From assembly GCA_020852055.1 (NCBI GenBank), contig JADZBP010000117.1:1-33675 (forward strand): 33,675 nucleotides of DNA, in the 5' to 3' direction. The stretch's first letter is position 1; each line of letters opens with the position of its first letter. This document shows positions 8,408 through 15,540 of this stretch, one piece after another. The translations under genes and the position numbers were made by a program. This DNA is from Candidatus Latescibacterota bacterium. GTDB lineage: Bacteria > Latescibacterota > UBA2968 > UBA8231. A model generated the notes under the pieces. The model saw only the letters and a program-made list of their open reading frames with translations. It did no database searches and was not told the origin of the DNA.

Positions 8408-8436
8408 TTGACAGCTGCACATAAAAATACTATCTT
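8408..8436 (+). promoter_or_regulatory. recA promoter
   Basis: TTGACA (8408-8413, six of six), a 17-bp spacer and TATCTT (8431-8436, four of six) make the best-placed promoter in the window. Transcription should start near 8443, giving a leader of about 66 bases. This rules out the in-frame GTG at 8440 as the start codon. An unusually AT-rich stretch lies upstream at 8318-8346. Confidence 0.75.
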
Positions 8437-8444
8437 TTTGTGCA
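8416..8444 (+). promoter_or_regulatory. Imperfect dyad over the recA -10 box, possible repressor operator
   Basis: TGCACATAAAAA on the left is mirrored by TTTTTGTGCA on the right, with one unpaired base, centred on the -10 region. Its position between the -35 and the transcription start is where an SOS-type repressor would bind. It does not match the LexA boxes of E. coli (CTGT-N8-ACAG) or B. subtilis, so a lineage-specific box or chance AT-rich symmetry are both possible. Confidence 0.4.
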
Positions 8445-8508
8445 GGAAAACAAACTCATGCTGCTCTCGGCTGGGTCCAGCCGGGGGGCAAAGATCCAGG
8501 AGGATGTC

Positions 8509-9615
8509 ATGGTATCGTCTTCGAAGCTCAACGGCAGCGTTCCGGCCAACGGCAGCGACAAGACCAAGGCCGTGGAACTGGCCATCAGCCAGGTGGAGAA
8601 GCAGTTCGGCAAGGGGTCGATCATGCGGCTGGGCGAGTCGCAGGTGAGCGAGGTGGCGGTCATCCCCACCGGTTCCCTCTCGCTGGACATCGCGCTGGGC
8701 GTGGGGGGTATCCCCCGGGGACGCATCATCGAACTCTTCGGGCCCGAGGCGGCGGGCAAGACCATGATCGCCCTCCAGATGATCGCCCAGGCCCAGAAGC
8801 GGGGCGGCACTGCCGCCTTCATCGACGCCGAACACGCCCTCGACGTGAGTTTTGCCCGCAAGTTGGGGGTCGATATCGATAACTTATTGATTGCCCAGCC
8901 CAATTCGGGCGAGGAGGCCCTCGAGATCACTGACACCCTGGTGCGCAGCGGCGCCATCGACCTGATCGTGGTCGATTCGGTGGCCGCGCTGGTGCCCAAG
9001 GCCGAACTCGAAGGGGAGATGGGGGATTCCCACATGGGCCTGCAGGCTCGCCTCATGTCCCAGGCCCTGCGCAAGATCACCGGCTCGGTGCAGAAGTCGC
9101 GCACCACCGTGGTTTTCATCAATCAGCTGCGTATGAAGATCGGGGTGATGTTCGGCAACCCGGAGACCACCACCGGCGGCCGGGCCCTGTGTTTCTACGC
9201 CTCGGTGCGCCTCGATATCCGCAGCGTGGGGCTGATCAAGGACGGCGAAGAGGTGATCGGCCGGCGCACCCGCATCAAGGTGGTCAAGAACAAGGTGGCG
9301 CCCCCCTTCCGGGAGGCAGAGTTCGATATCATGTTCCGCGGCGACGACATCGGGGTCTCCCGCGAGGGCGACCTGCTCGACCTGGGCATCCAGCACGAAC
9401 TCGTCGAGAAGAGTGGCACCTGGTTCTCCTATGCCAAGGAGCGCCTGGGCCAGGGCCGCGAGAATGCCCGCGTCTTCCTCAAGCAGCACCCCGAGATGGC
9501 TGACCCGATCGAAGGCGAGTTGCGGCAGCTGCTCCCGATCAACGGCGGCAAGGCGGCGCCCAATGGGGCCGGCCTGCCCGAGGAGGAGTCCGAGGCCGAG
9601 TTGGTCGAAGTCTGA
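8509..9615 (+). CDS. recA: Recombinase RecA
   Basis: RecA forms nucleoprotein filaments, performs strand exchange and stimulates SOS repressor self-cleavage. The start is ATG 8509, 5 bases after AGGAGG (8498-8503), giving 368 residues. Diagnostic stretches are [11 protein letters not shown], the P-loop at 78-85, [29 protein letters not shown], the DNA-binding L1 and L2 region ([30 protein letters not shown]) and the [11 protein letters not shown] segment. The P-loop reads GPEAAGKT, with Ala-Ala where E. coli has Ser-Ser. The C-terminal tail is acidic ([11 protein letters not shown]), as usual. It has its own promoter and terminator. Confidence 0.98.
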   Translation: MVSSSKLNGSVPANGSDKTKAVELAISQVEKQFGKGSIMRLGESQVSEVAVIPTGSLSLDIALGVGGIPRGRIIELFGPEAAGKTMIALQMIAQAQKRGGTAAFIDAEHALDVSFARKLGVDIDNLLIAQPNSGEEALEITDTLVRSGAIDLIVVDSVAALVPKAELEGEMGDSHMGLQARLMSQALRKITGSVQKSRTTVVFINQLRMKIGVMFGNPETTTGGRALCFYASVRLDIRSVGLIKDGEEVIGRRTRIKVVKNKVAPPFREAEFDIMFRGDDIGVSREGDLLDLGIQHELVEKSGTWFSYAKERLGQGRENARVFLKQHPEMADPIEGELRQLLPINGGKAAPNGAGLPEEESEAELVEV

Positions 9616-9649
9616 ATCTCCCCAACCCCCGTCCCGCTCCCCCTCCCCG

Positions 9650-9693
9650 GCGCAAGGCTGTACCACTCCCTGGTACAGCCTTGTGCTTTTTTT
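9650..9693 (+). terminator. Strong intrinsic terminator after recA
   Basis: GCGCAAGGCTGTACCA (9650-9665) and TGGTACAGCCTTGTGC (9671-9686) form a 16-bp stem with one G-U pair and a CTCCC loop, followed by seven T residues. Confidence 0.96.
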
Positions 9694-9763
9694 GTTGGCC
9701 CCGCGCCTTTTTCCCCCGCCACTCCCTAACTTACTGAGACACCCCCAGAACCAGACCGAGGAC

Positions 9764-10303
9764 ATGGACCACGCCCCTTTGCAGGTGCTGATCGACCGGG
9801 AGACGCTGCACCAGCGCGTGGCGCAACTGGCCGGGCAGGTGGCTGCCGACTACCCCGATTCGCCGCCTCTGATGGTGGGGGTGCTGAACGGGGCGGTGCA
9901 TTTCATGATGGAATTGCTGGCCTGCCTGCCCGAGGCCTTTGCCGCCGGGGTGGAATACGACTTCGTCGGTGTTTCCAGTTATAGCGGGGGCGAGTCGCAG
10001 GGACAGGTGCGGCTGACCAAGGATGTGGGCGCGGATCTGGGCGGGCGCGAGGTGTTGATCGTCGACGGCATCGTCGATACCGGGCTGACGGTCGATTTCC
10101 TGCTGGCCCGTTTCCGTGACCGGAACCCGCGCTCGCTCAAGGTGTGCGCCCTGCTCGATAAGCCGGCGCGGCGCCGGCATCCGGTGCCGGTGCATTACCG
10201 GGGTTTTGCCATTGAGGACGTCTTCGTGGTGGGCTACGGCATGGACTACGACCAGCGCTACCGGGCGCTCAACTACATCGGCGTCCTGGGCCAGCCGATA
10301 TAA
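9764..10303 (+). CDS. hpt: Hypoxanthine (purine) phosphoribosyltransferase
   Basis: The enzyme salvages hypoxanthine and/or guanine to the nucleotide with PRPP. The 179-residue length and the order of motifs fit the family: VGVLNGAVHFMMELL, YDFVGVSSYSG, the PRPP-binding loop VLIVDGIVDTGLT at about 98-109, VCALLDKPARR, and the C-terminal VGYGMDYDQRYRALNYIGVL. The loop has Asp-Gly where most family members have Glu-Asp, while the catalytic Asp of DTG (about residue 105) is kept. ATG 9764 is the best visible start, but its GAGGA is only one base away, so the N-terminus is uncertain. It stands alone between the recA terminator and a hairpin at 10312. Confidence 0.9.
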   Translation: MDHAPLQVLIDRETLHQRVAQLAGQVAADYPDSPPLMVGVLNGAVHFMMELLACLPEAFAAGVEYDFVGVSSYSGGESQGQVRLTKDVGADLGGREVLIVDGIVDTGLTVDFLLARFRDRNPRSLKVCALLDKPARRRHPVPVHYRGFAIEDVFVVGYGMDYDQRYRALNYIGVLGQPI

Positions 10304-10311
10304 GGAAAAGC

Positions 10312-10349
10312 GCCCCTTTCTCTTGAAGACAGGAGGAGGGGGCTTTATA
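10312..10349 (+). terminator. Probable hpt terminator hairpin
   Basis: GCCCCTTTCTC (10312-10322) pairs with GAGGAGGGGGC (10333-10343), 11 bp with two G-U pairs, around a 10-base loop, followed by TTTATAATAAAA. The T-run is short. The element overlaps the next gene's promoter: the -35 TTGAAG lies in the loop. Confidence 0.6.
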
Positions 10350-10351
10350 AT
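10323..10351 (+). promoter_or_regulatory. Promoter of the uronate-dehydrogenase-like gene
   Basis: TTGAAG (10323-10328, four of six), 17-bp spacer, then a perfect TATAAT (10346-10351). Start of transcription would be near 10358, 29 bases before the ATG. Confidence 0.7.
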
Positions 10352-10386
10352 AAAAGCTGCATCGTTCAGCCAAAAAGGATTTGCGC

Positions 10387-11205
10387 ATGGCGGCCAAGAA
10401 GGTATTGATCACCGGGGTTTACGGCCTGATCGCCAGTTCGGTATTCCAGCGCCTGCAGGCCCAGCCGGGCAAGTACGAGGTGCACGGTCTGGCCCGACGG
10501 CGGCGGCTCTCCGAACGGGCGCCCCGCACCCGGCAGTTGCAGATCGCCAAAGAACAGTTCCACCTGGTGGACCTGAGCGACCTGGAAGCGGTGGAAAAGG
10601 CCATGGCGGGCATGGATGTGGTGGTGCAGATGGCCGCCGATCCCCGTCCCGACGCCACCTGGGAAAGCCTGCTGGCCAGCAATATCGTCGGGGTGCGCAC
10701 TGTCTTCGAGGCAGCGGTGCGCACCGGGGTGAAGCGGGTGGTGTACGCCAGCTCGATCATGGTTTCCTGGGGGTATCAGCTGGACGAGCCCTACAAGTCC
10801 CTGGCCGAGGGCCGCTTCGCCGAAGCCGGCCAGGCCGATATCCACACCGTGACCCACGAATGGCCGGTGCGGCCCACCGGGCTCTACCCGGCCACCAAGG
10901 TCTGGGGCGAGGCCCTGGCCCGGTACTACGCCGATGTCCACGGTCTGTCCTCCCTTTGTCTGCGCATCGGCTGGGTCAATGCCGAGGATCATCCGCACAA
11001 ACCCGAATCCGGGGCCGTGTGGTGCAGCCAACGCGACGTGGTGCAGCTGGTCGAGAAGGCGGTGGACGCGCCCGAGGACGTACACTTCGACATCTTCTAC
11101 GGGGTGTCCAACAACCAGTGGCGCTGGGTGGACATCGACCATGCCCGCGAGGTGCTGGGTTATCTCCCCCAAGACAGCGCCGAAGAACGACTCAAGAAGA
11201 AGTGA
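10387..11205 (+). CDS. NAD-dependent epimerase/dehydratase, uronate dehydrogenase-like
   Basis: An extended short-chain dehydrogenase of 272 residues. It starts at ATG 10387, 7 bases after AAGGA. The N-terminal Rossmann motif is ITGVYGLIASSVFQRL, in which the third Gly of GxxGxxG is Ala. A catalytic YPATK lies at about 167-171 and a conserved VYASSIM strand precedes it. The pattern MAADPRPDATWESLLASNIVGV, the late LRIGWVN and the ending GYLPQDSAEE resemble uronate dehydrogenases, which oxidise hexuronates to aldaro-lactones. Other sugar-nucleotide or uronate substrates cannot be excluded. It has its own promoter and terminator. A hexuronate-type permease occurs at 29185-30429, but a functional link is only inference. 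Confidence 0.8.
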   Translation: MAAKKVLITGVYGLIASSVFQRLQAQPGKYEVHGLARRRRLSERAPRTRQLQIAKEQFHLVDLSDLEAVEKAMAGMDVVVQMAADPRPDATWESLLASNIVGVRTVFEAAVRTGVKRVVYASSIMVSWGYQLDEPYKSLAEGRFAEAGQADIHTVTHEWPVRPTGLYPATKVWGEALARYYADVHGLSSLCLRIGWVNAEDHPHKPESGAVWCSQRDVVQLVEKAVDAPEDVHFDIFYGVSNNQWRWVDIDHAREVLGYLPQDSAEERLKKK

Positions 11206-11234
11206 GCCGGTTGCGGCTCCACCGACCGCAAGTG

Positions 11235-11266
11235 ATCCCCGCCGGGCAACCTGGCGGGGATTTCTC
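11235..11266 (+). terminator. Intrinsic terminator after the epimerase gene
   Basis: ATCCCCGCC (11235-11243) and GGCGGGGAT (11253-11261) form a perfect 9-bp stem with a 9-base loop, followed by TTCTC. The T-run is short but the position, 30 bases after the stop, is typical. Confidence 0.75.
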
Positions 11267-11284
11267 ATATAGAGAGAGTGCTCC

Positions 11285-13426
11285 GTGCCCGAGGTTTTAG
11301 AAGGCACCATCGAGCGCATCACCTTCCAGGCCGAGGACACCGGTTACACCGTGGCCCGGCTGCAGGTGGGGGAGGAAGAGTTGGCCACGGTGGTGGGGGT
11401 GATGGCCGGGGTGCAGGTGGGCGAGGGGGTGCGTCTCGAAGGGGAGTGGTCCTCCCACCCGCAGTACGGAAAACAGTTCAAGTTCTCGCGCTACACCACC
11501 CTGTACCCGGCCACGGTGGAGGGCATTCGGCGGTACCTGGGTTCGGGCTTGATCAAGGGGGTGGGGCCGGTGACCGCCCAACGCATCGTCGACCACTTCG
11601 GCATGCAGACCCTCGAGGTGATCGACCGGTACCCGGACCGGTTGCTGGAGGTGCCCGGCACCGGGCCCAAAAGGGTGGAGATCATCGTGCGCGGCTGGCA
11701 GGCCCAGCGCCAGATCAAGGACGTGATGATCTTCCTGCAGTCCCACGGGGTGGGCACGGCCTACGCGGTGAAGATCTACAAGACCTACGGGGACCAGGCC
11801 ATCTCCCTGGTGCAGGCCAATCCCTACTGCCTGGAGCGGGATATCTGGGGCATCGGTTTCCTCAGCGCCGACCGCATCGCCCGCAACCTGGGTGTCAAAC
11901 CCGAGGCCCCCGAAAGGCTCAAAGCGGGCCTGCGCTACGTGCTCAACCAGGCCAGCGACGAGGGGCACGTCTTTCTGCCCAAAGAGGAGTTGCTGCAGGC
12001 GGCCCAGCAGGAGTTGGAGATCGGCCCCGAGCTGCTGGCCCAGGGATTGGAGGGGCTGGCCGCCGAACAGGGCGCGGTGCTGGACGGGGAGCGGGTGTAC
12101 CTGCCCCTGCTGCACCAGGCCGAACTGGGCATCGCCGCCGCCATGCAGCGCCTGCTGCGGGCCCCCCTGCGCCAGAGCCAGGACCAGACCGAAGCGGCCA
12201 TCGCGGCGCTGGAGGCGAAGCTGGGCATCCAGTACGCGGCGCAGCAGCGCGAAGGGCTGAAGGTGGCGGCGCAGAGCAAGGTGATGGTGCTCACCGGGGG
12301 GCCGGGCACCGGCAAGACCACGATCACCCGCGGCATCATCGCCCTCCTCGAACAACAGGGGCAGCAGGTGCTGCTCTGCTCGCCCACCGGCCGGGCGGCC
12401 AAGAAGCTGGCCGAAGCCACGGGCCGGCCCGCCCGCACCATCCACCGCTTGCTCGGTTTCAGGCCCCCCAAAGGTTTCGAGCACCACCAGGACAACCCGC
12501 TCAATGCCCAGGCGCTGATCGCCGACGAGGTGTCGATGGTGGACATCCCGCTGATGCACAGCCTGCTCAAGGCCCTGCCCACCGCCGCCCGCCTGGTGCT
12601 GGTGGGGGATGTGGACCAGTTGCCTTCGGTGGGGCCGGGCAAGGTGCTGCGCGAGCTGATCGCCAGCGGCGTGCTGCCGGTGGTGCGCCTCACCCAGATC
12701 TTCCGCCAGGCCCAGGAAAGCCAGATCGTCACCAACGCCCACCTGATCAACCACGGCGAGATGCCGGCGCTCAACAACCGCGAGGCTCGCGACTTCTTCT
12801 TCATCGAGGAGGAGGAGCCGGAGCGGGTGGCCTCGGTGATCCAGGAACTGTGCGCCGAGCGACTGCCTCGCCGCTACAACCTGGACCCCATCGAGGATAT
12901 CCAGGTGCTGGCGCCCATGTACCGGGGCGAGACCGGGGCCAGCAACCTCAACCAGGTGCTGCAGCAGCGGCTCAACCCCAAGGGCGTGGGCTGGAAGCGG
13001 GGCAGCATCGAGTACCGGGTGGGGGACAAGGTGATGCAGGTGCGCAACAACTACGACAAGGGGGTGTTCAACGGGGATGTGGGGCGGATCCGCGCCGTCG
13101 ACGCCGAGAACCAGGTGGTGCGGGTGCAGTTCGAGGAGGAGGTGGAATACGAGTTCTCGGAGCTGGACGAGCTGGTGCTGGCCTACGCGGTTTCGGTGCA
13201 CAAATCCCAGGGCTCGGAGTACCGCGCCGTGGTGCTGCCCCTGACCACCCAGCACTACCTGATGCTACAGCGCAATCTCCTGTACACCGCCATCACCCGG
13301 GCCCGCGAGTGGGTGGTGATCGTGGGCACCAAGAAGGCGCTGAGTATCGCCCTGAAAAACGCCCGCACCACCGAACGCCACACCGCCCTGGCCCTGCGGC
13401 TGCAGGCACTGCTGCGGGGGGCGTGA
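11285..13426 (+). CDS. recD2: RecD2-type ATP-dependent DNA helicase
   Basis: A superfamily 1B 5'-3' helicase of 713 residues, of the RecB/RecC-independent RecD2 class. The N-terminal OB-like region (EGTIERITFQAEDTGYTVARLQ) and helix-hairpin-helix segments (SGLIKGVGPVTAQRIVDHFG, VPGTGPKRVEIIV) are the RecD2-specific extension. The motor carries the P-loop LTGGPGTGKTTITRG (Lys about 344), Walker B ADEVSMVDIPLM, VGDVDQLPSVGPG, QIFRQAQ, and the C-terminal VHKSQGSEY and LLYTAITRAREWVVIVG. The start is a GTG at 11285 with only a weak purine-rich ribosome binding site. Its stop overlaps the next start by one base (TGATG). Confidence 0.95.
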   Translation: MPEVLEGTIERITFQAEDTGYTVARLQVGEEELATVVGVMAGVQVGEGVRLEGEWSSHPQYGKQFKFSRYTTLYPATVEGIRRYLGSGLIKGVGPVTAQRIVDHFGMQTLEVIDRYPDRLLEVPGTGPKRVEIIVRGWQAQRQIKDVMIFLQSHGVGTAYAVKIYKTYGDQAISLVQANPYCLERDIWGIGFLSADRIARNLGVKPEAPERLKAGLRYVLNQASDEGHVFLPKEELLQAAQQELEIGPELLAQGLEGLAAEQGAVLDGERVYLPLLHQAELGIAAAMQRLLRAPLRQSQDQTEAAIAALEAKLGIQYAAQQREGLKVAAQSKVMVLTGGPGTGKTTITRGIIALLEQQGQQVLLCSPTGRAAKKLAEATGRPARTIHRLLGFRPPKGFEHHQDNPLNAQALIADEVSMVDIPLMHSLLKALPTAARLVLVGDVDQLPSVGPGKVLRELIASGVLPVVRLTQIFRQAQESQIVTNAHLINHGEMPALNNREARDFFFIEEEEPERVASVIQELCAERLPRRYNLDPIEDIQVLAPMYRGETGASNLNQVLQQRLNPKGVGWKRGSIEYRVGDKVMQVRNNYDKGVFNGDVGRIRAVDAENQVVRVQFEEEVEYEFSELDELVLAYAVSVHKSQGSEYRAVVLPLTTQHYLMLQRNLLYTAITRAREWVVIVGTKKALSIALKNARTTERHTALALRLQALLRGA

Positions 13427-14631
13427 TGGAACAACCGGCGCTGACGGTGCGCCTCTCGGCGATGTTCGCCTTCTCCTCGATGATCCTCGGGGCGCAGGCC
13501 ATGTTGTTGAGCGGCCACATGGGCGCCCTGGGTTTCAGCGGGCAGCAGATCAGCTACGTCTCGGCCAGCATGTCCCTGGCGGCGCTGGGTTCACCCCTGG
13601 CCGCCGGCTGGCTGGCCGACCGGTACTGGGCCAGCGAGAAATTCGCCGGCTGGTGTTATCTGCTCTGCGTGCCCTTGTTGGTGTGGGCCTGGACGCAACA
13701 TGAATTCACCGGCCTGTGGGCCGCCACGGCGCTCTTCTGCCTCATCTATCTGCCCACCCGCTCGCTGGCGAATGTGATTGCCCTGTACCACCTGGGGGAT
13801 TTCCGCCGTTTTGGCCAGGTGCGGGTCTGGGGCACCATCGGTTGGGTGGCGGTGAGTTGGGGGCTGAGCCTGTACCTGGAGTTGCGGGGCGGCGGGCAAG
13901 GGTACCTGGGGGATGGCCTTTTGCTCGCGGCGGCGCTCTGCGCCATTGCCGGGGTTTTCGCCTTCACCCTGCCCTCCACCCCGCCGGGCAGCGGCAACTC
14001 CTCGGGCACGCGGCTGACCGCGGCTTTTTCCCTGCTGCGGCAGCGGGGGTTCGCGGTGCTGGTAGTCACCGCCTTCGCCTCGGCCCTGGCGGGACCTTTC
14101 GCCTTCAACTTCGGCTTTCTCTTCCTGGTTGACCCAGACCGGCTGGGCATGAGTCCGGGCAGCGCCAACATGCTGCTGAGCCTGGCCCAGGTCGCCGAGA
14201 TCTTCACCATGCTGATGCTAACCGGCACCCTGCGGCGGATTGGGCTGCGCTGGACCATCTGTGCGGGGCTGCTGGCCCAGGCCCTGCGCCTGTGCTGTTT
14301 TGCGGCGGCGCACTCGGTGTGGGTGATGGTGCTGGCCCAATGCCTGCAGGGAGTGGCCTTCACCTTCTTTGCCATCGGCAGCACCGTGGCAGTGGACCGG
14401 CTGAGCCCGCCGCAGATGCGGGCCAGCGCCCAGGGCCTGCTGGTGGTGATCAACAGCGGCATGGGGGCGCTGGTGGGGCATTTTGCCGCCGGCCGCCTGT
14501 ACGACTATTTCGCTCTGCCGGGCGGCGGGCACGACTGGTCGGCGTTCTTCCTCGGGCCGGGCTTCTTCACCCTGGGCACGGCGCTCTTTTTCGGCTGGGC
14601 GTTTCGCGGGGAGGAGGAGACGACGGGGTAG
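13426..14631 (+). CDS. MFS permease, nucleoside:H+ symporter-like
   Basis: A 401-residue integral membrane protein starting at the ATG that shares its A with the recD2 stop. About 12 hydrophobic segments can be counted. Features shared with the NupG-type nucleoside transporters are LSAMFAFSSMILGAQAM at the N-terminus, LAAGWLADRYWASEKF after the second segment and FGQVRVWGTIGWVAVSW in the middle. MGALVGHFAAGRLYDYF appears in the C-terminal half. Import of nucleosides or similar small molecules is the likely role; the substrate cannot be read from sequence. Coupling to recD2 may be merely genomic economy. Confidence 0.85.
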   Translation: MEQPALTVRLSAMFAFSSMILGAQAMLLSGHMGALGFSGQQISYVSASMSLAALGSPLAAGWLADRYWASEKFAGWCYLLCVPLLVWAWTQHEFTGLWAATALFCLIYLPTRSLANVIALYHLGDFRRFGQVRVWGTIGWVAVSWGLSLYLELRGGGQGYLGDGLLLAAALCAIAGVFAFTLPSTPPGSGNSSGTRLTAAFSLLRQRGFAVLVVTAFASALAGPFAFNFGFLFLVDPDRLGMSPGSANMLLSLAQVAEIFTMLMLTGTLRRIGLRWTICAGLLAQALRLCCFAAAHSVWVMVLAQCLQGVAFTFFAIGSTVAVDRLSPPQMRASAQGLLVVINSGMGALVGHFAAGRLYDYFALPGGGHDWSAFFLGPGFFTLGTALFFGWAFRGEEETTG

Positions 14632-14772
14632 TGGTGGCGAGGAGCGGCTGGTTCCTTCGGTTGTCGGTGGCTCACAAAGGCGGCACAAATGATTCGTCCA
14701 CGCTATACCCGCACTGCCTACAGGGTGGGGGCTCCTCAGCACCTTTCTGTGGCACACCTCTTGCTACTTCGC

Positions 14773-14801
14773 TTGGCACATCTCGCAATCCCAGTTATAT
14801 T
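14773..14801 (+). promoter_or_regulatory. Promoter of the small coiled-coil membrane protein gene
   Basis: TTGGCA (14773-14778, five of six), 17-bp spacer, TATATT (14796-14801, five of six). Transcription should begin near 14808, placing the ribosome binding site AAAGGA at 14810-14815 almost at the 5' end of the message. Confidence 0.75.
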
Positions 14802-14823
14802 CCTCATGCAAAGGAAACCTGCC

Positions 14824-15075
14824 ATGAGCGAAGCTTCTACTCCCCAGCCTACTCCCCCAGCCGAGCAACTCCCCTGGGGGATCTCCTACCTGCGCGAGGA
14901 CATCCAGGATCTGCGGAATGAGGTCCGCAACATTCACAACCGCATTGACGAAACTGCGCGCTACCTGAGTGACCGCATCGATGCACGTTTCACCTCCCTG
15001 GTGACAACCATCGTGGCTATAGGAGGAGTCATCATTTCTCTGGTAGCAGTGGTCATCGTCATGGTCAAGGGTTGA
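14824..15075 (+). CDS. Small coiled-coil protein with C-terminal membrane anchor
   Basis: The protein has 83 residues from ATG 14824, 8 bases after AAAGGA and just behind a strong promoter; an ATG at 14806 would coincide with the transcription start. A Pro/Thr-rich N-terminus (about 20 residues) is followed by an amphipathic heptad-type helix with many charged residues (YLREDIQDLRNEVRNIHNRI, then DETARYLSDRIDARF). A hydrophobic C-terminal segment of about 25 residues ends in VIVMVKG. The layout (soluble coiled coil, tail anchor) recalls XhlA-like and other small scaffold proteins, but I do not recognise a family and assign no function. Confidence 0.8.
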   Translation: MSEASTPQPTPPAEQLPWGISYLREDIQDLRNEVRNIHNRIDETARYLSDRIDARFTSLVTTIVAIGGVIISLVAVVIVMVKG

Positions 15076-15099
15076 CTTTACCTGCTCAGTGCAGCAACA

Positions 15100-15414
15100 A
15101 TGGAACCCTCGGGTATTCGCCATATCGCGGGATGTTTATCGTGCGGTACTGCCCTGGTTCTCCTCTGGCGGCTCCCGGATTGGGACCATCCCTTGACCTA
15201 CACGTTGGCCTATGTTCAGTGCCTGTTGCCGTTTTTCGCAGGTCTCTTGCTGATGGGCGTTGGCACCATCCGCACGGGAGGTGTTACTGTATGCCTGGCG
15301 GCGATTTTCTCTTTTGTCCGCTTTCCACGCGATTCATCTCCAGGAACCCTGGTGCTGGGGTATTTTTTATGCCTGGAGATATTTTCTGCAGGCGTGCTCC
15401 TAGCCTGCCTTTAG
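15100..15414 (+). CDS. Possible small integral membrane protein
   Basis: A 104-residue frame beginning 24 bases after the previous stop. Three to four hydrophobic segments are visible (around IAGCLSCGTALVLLW, YVQCLLPFFAGLLLMGVG, GGVTVCLAAIFSF and TLVLGYFLCLEIFSAGVLL). The spaced hydrophobic pattern favours a real protein over the other frame covering the same bases, which has no such pattern. There is no evident ribosome binding site, so expression would depend on coupling. No family recognised. Confidence 0.5.
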   Translation: MEPSGIRHIAGCLSCGTALVLLWRLPDWDHPLTYTLAYVQCLLPFFAGLLLMGVGTIRTGGVTVCLAAIFSFVRFPRDSSPGTLVLGYFLCLEIFSAGVLLACL

Positions 15415-15540
15415 TCTGGCCAGATATTCCCCCGCCACTTTGGCGATCTCATGGTCACGCTGGTGGTGGTGTTCACGACCTGATTCACCCTCGTTGCTGA
15501 GATTCTGCATATCCCTCGCACCATTCCCCTCTGCCAATAT

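Noticed and set aside
8440..8508. Longer RecA start at GTG 8440
   Set aside because: It precedes the predicted transcription start and the best ribosome binding site, AGGAGG, lies before ATG 8509.
11297..13255. 652-codon antisense frame opposite recD2
   Set aside because: Composition is typical of a codon shadow and recD2 on the + strand has all helicase motifs.
11278..14631. One continuous frame covering recD2 and the nucleoside-type permease, suggesting a fusion
   Set aside because: Only the part after 13426 encodes the permease; the earlier part is out of frame with recD2 and low-complexity.
15072..15500. Alternative 142-codon frame overlapping the small membrane protein
   Set aside because: It lacks the regular hydrophobic segments of the 15100-15414 frame and any ribosome binding site.
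15415..15540. Region between the converging small membrane gene and the DUF4159 gene, examined for terminator or RNA gene
   Set aside because: No stem with a T-run, tRNA or repeat could be found.
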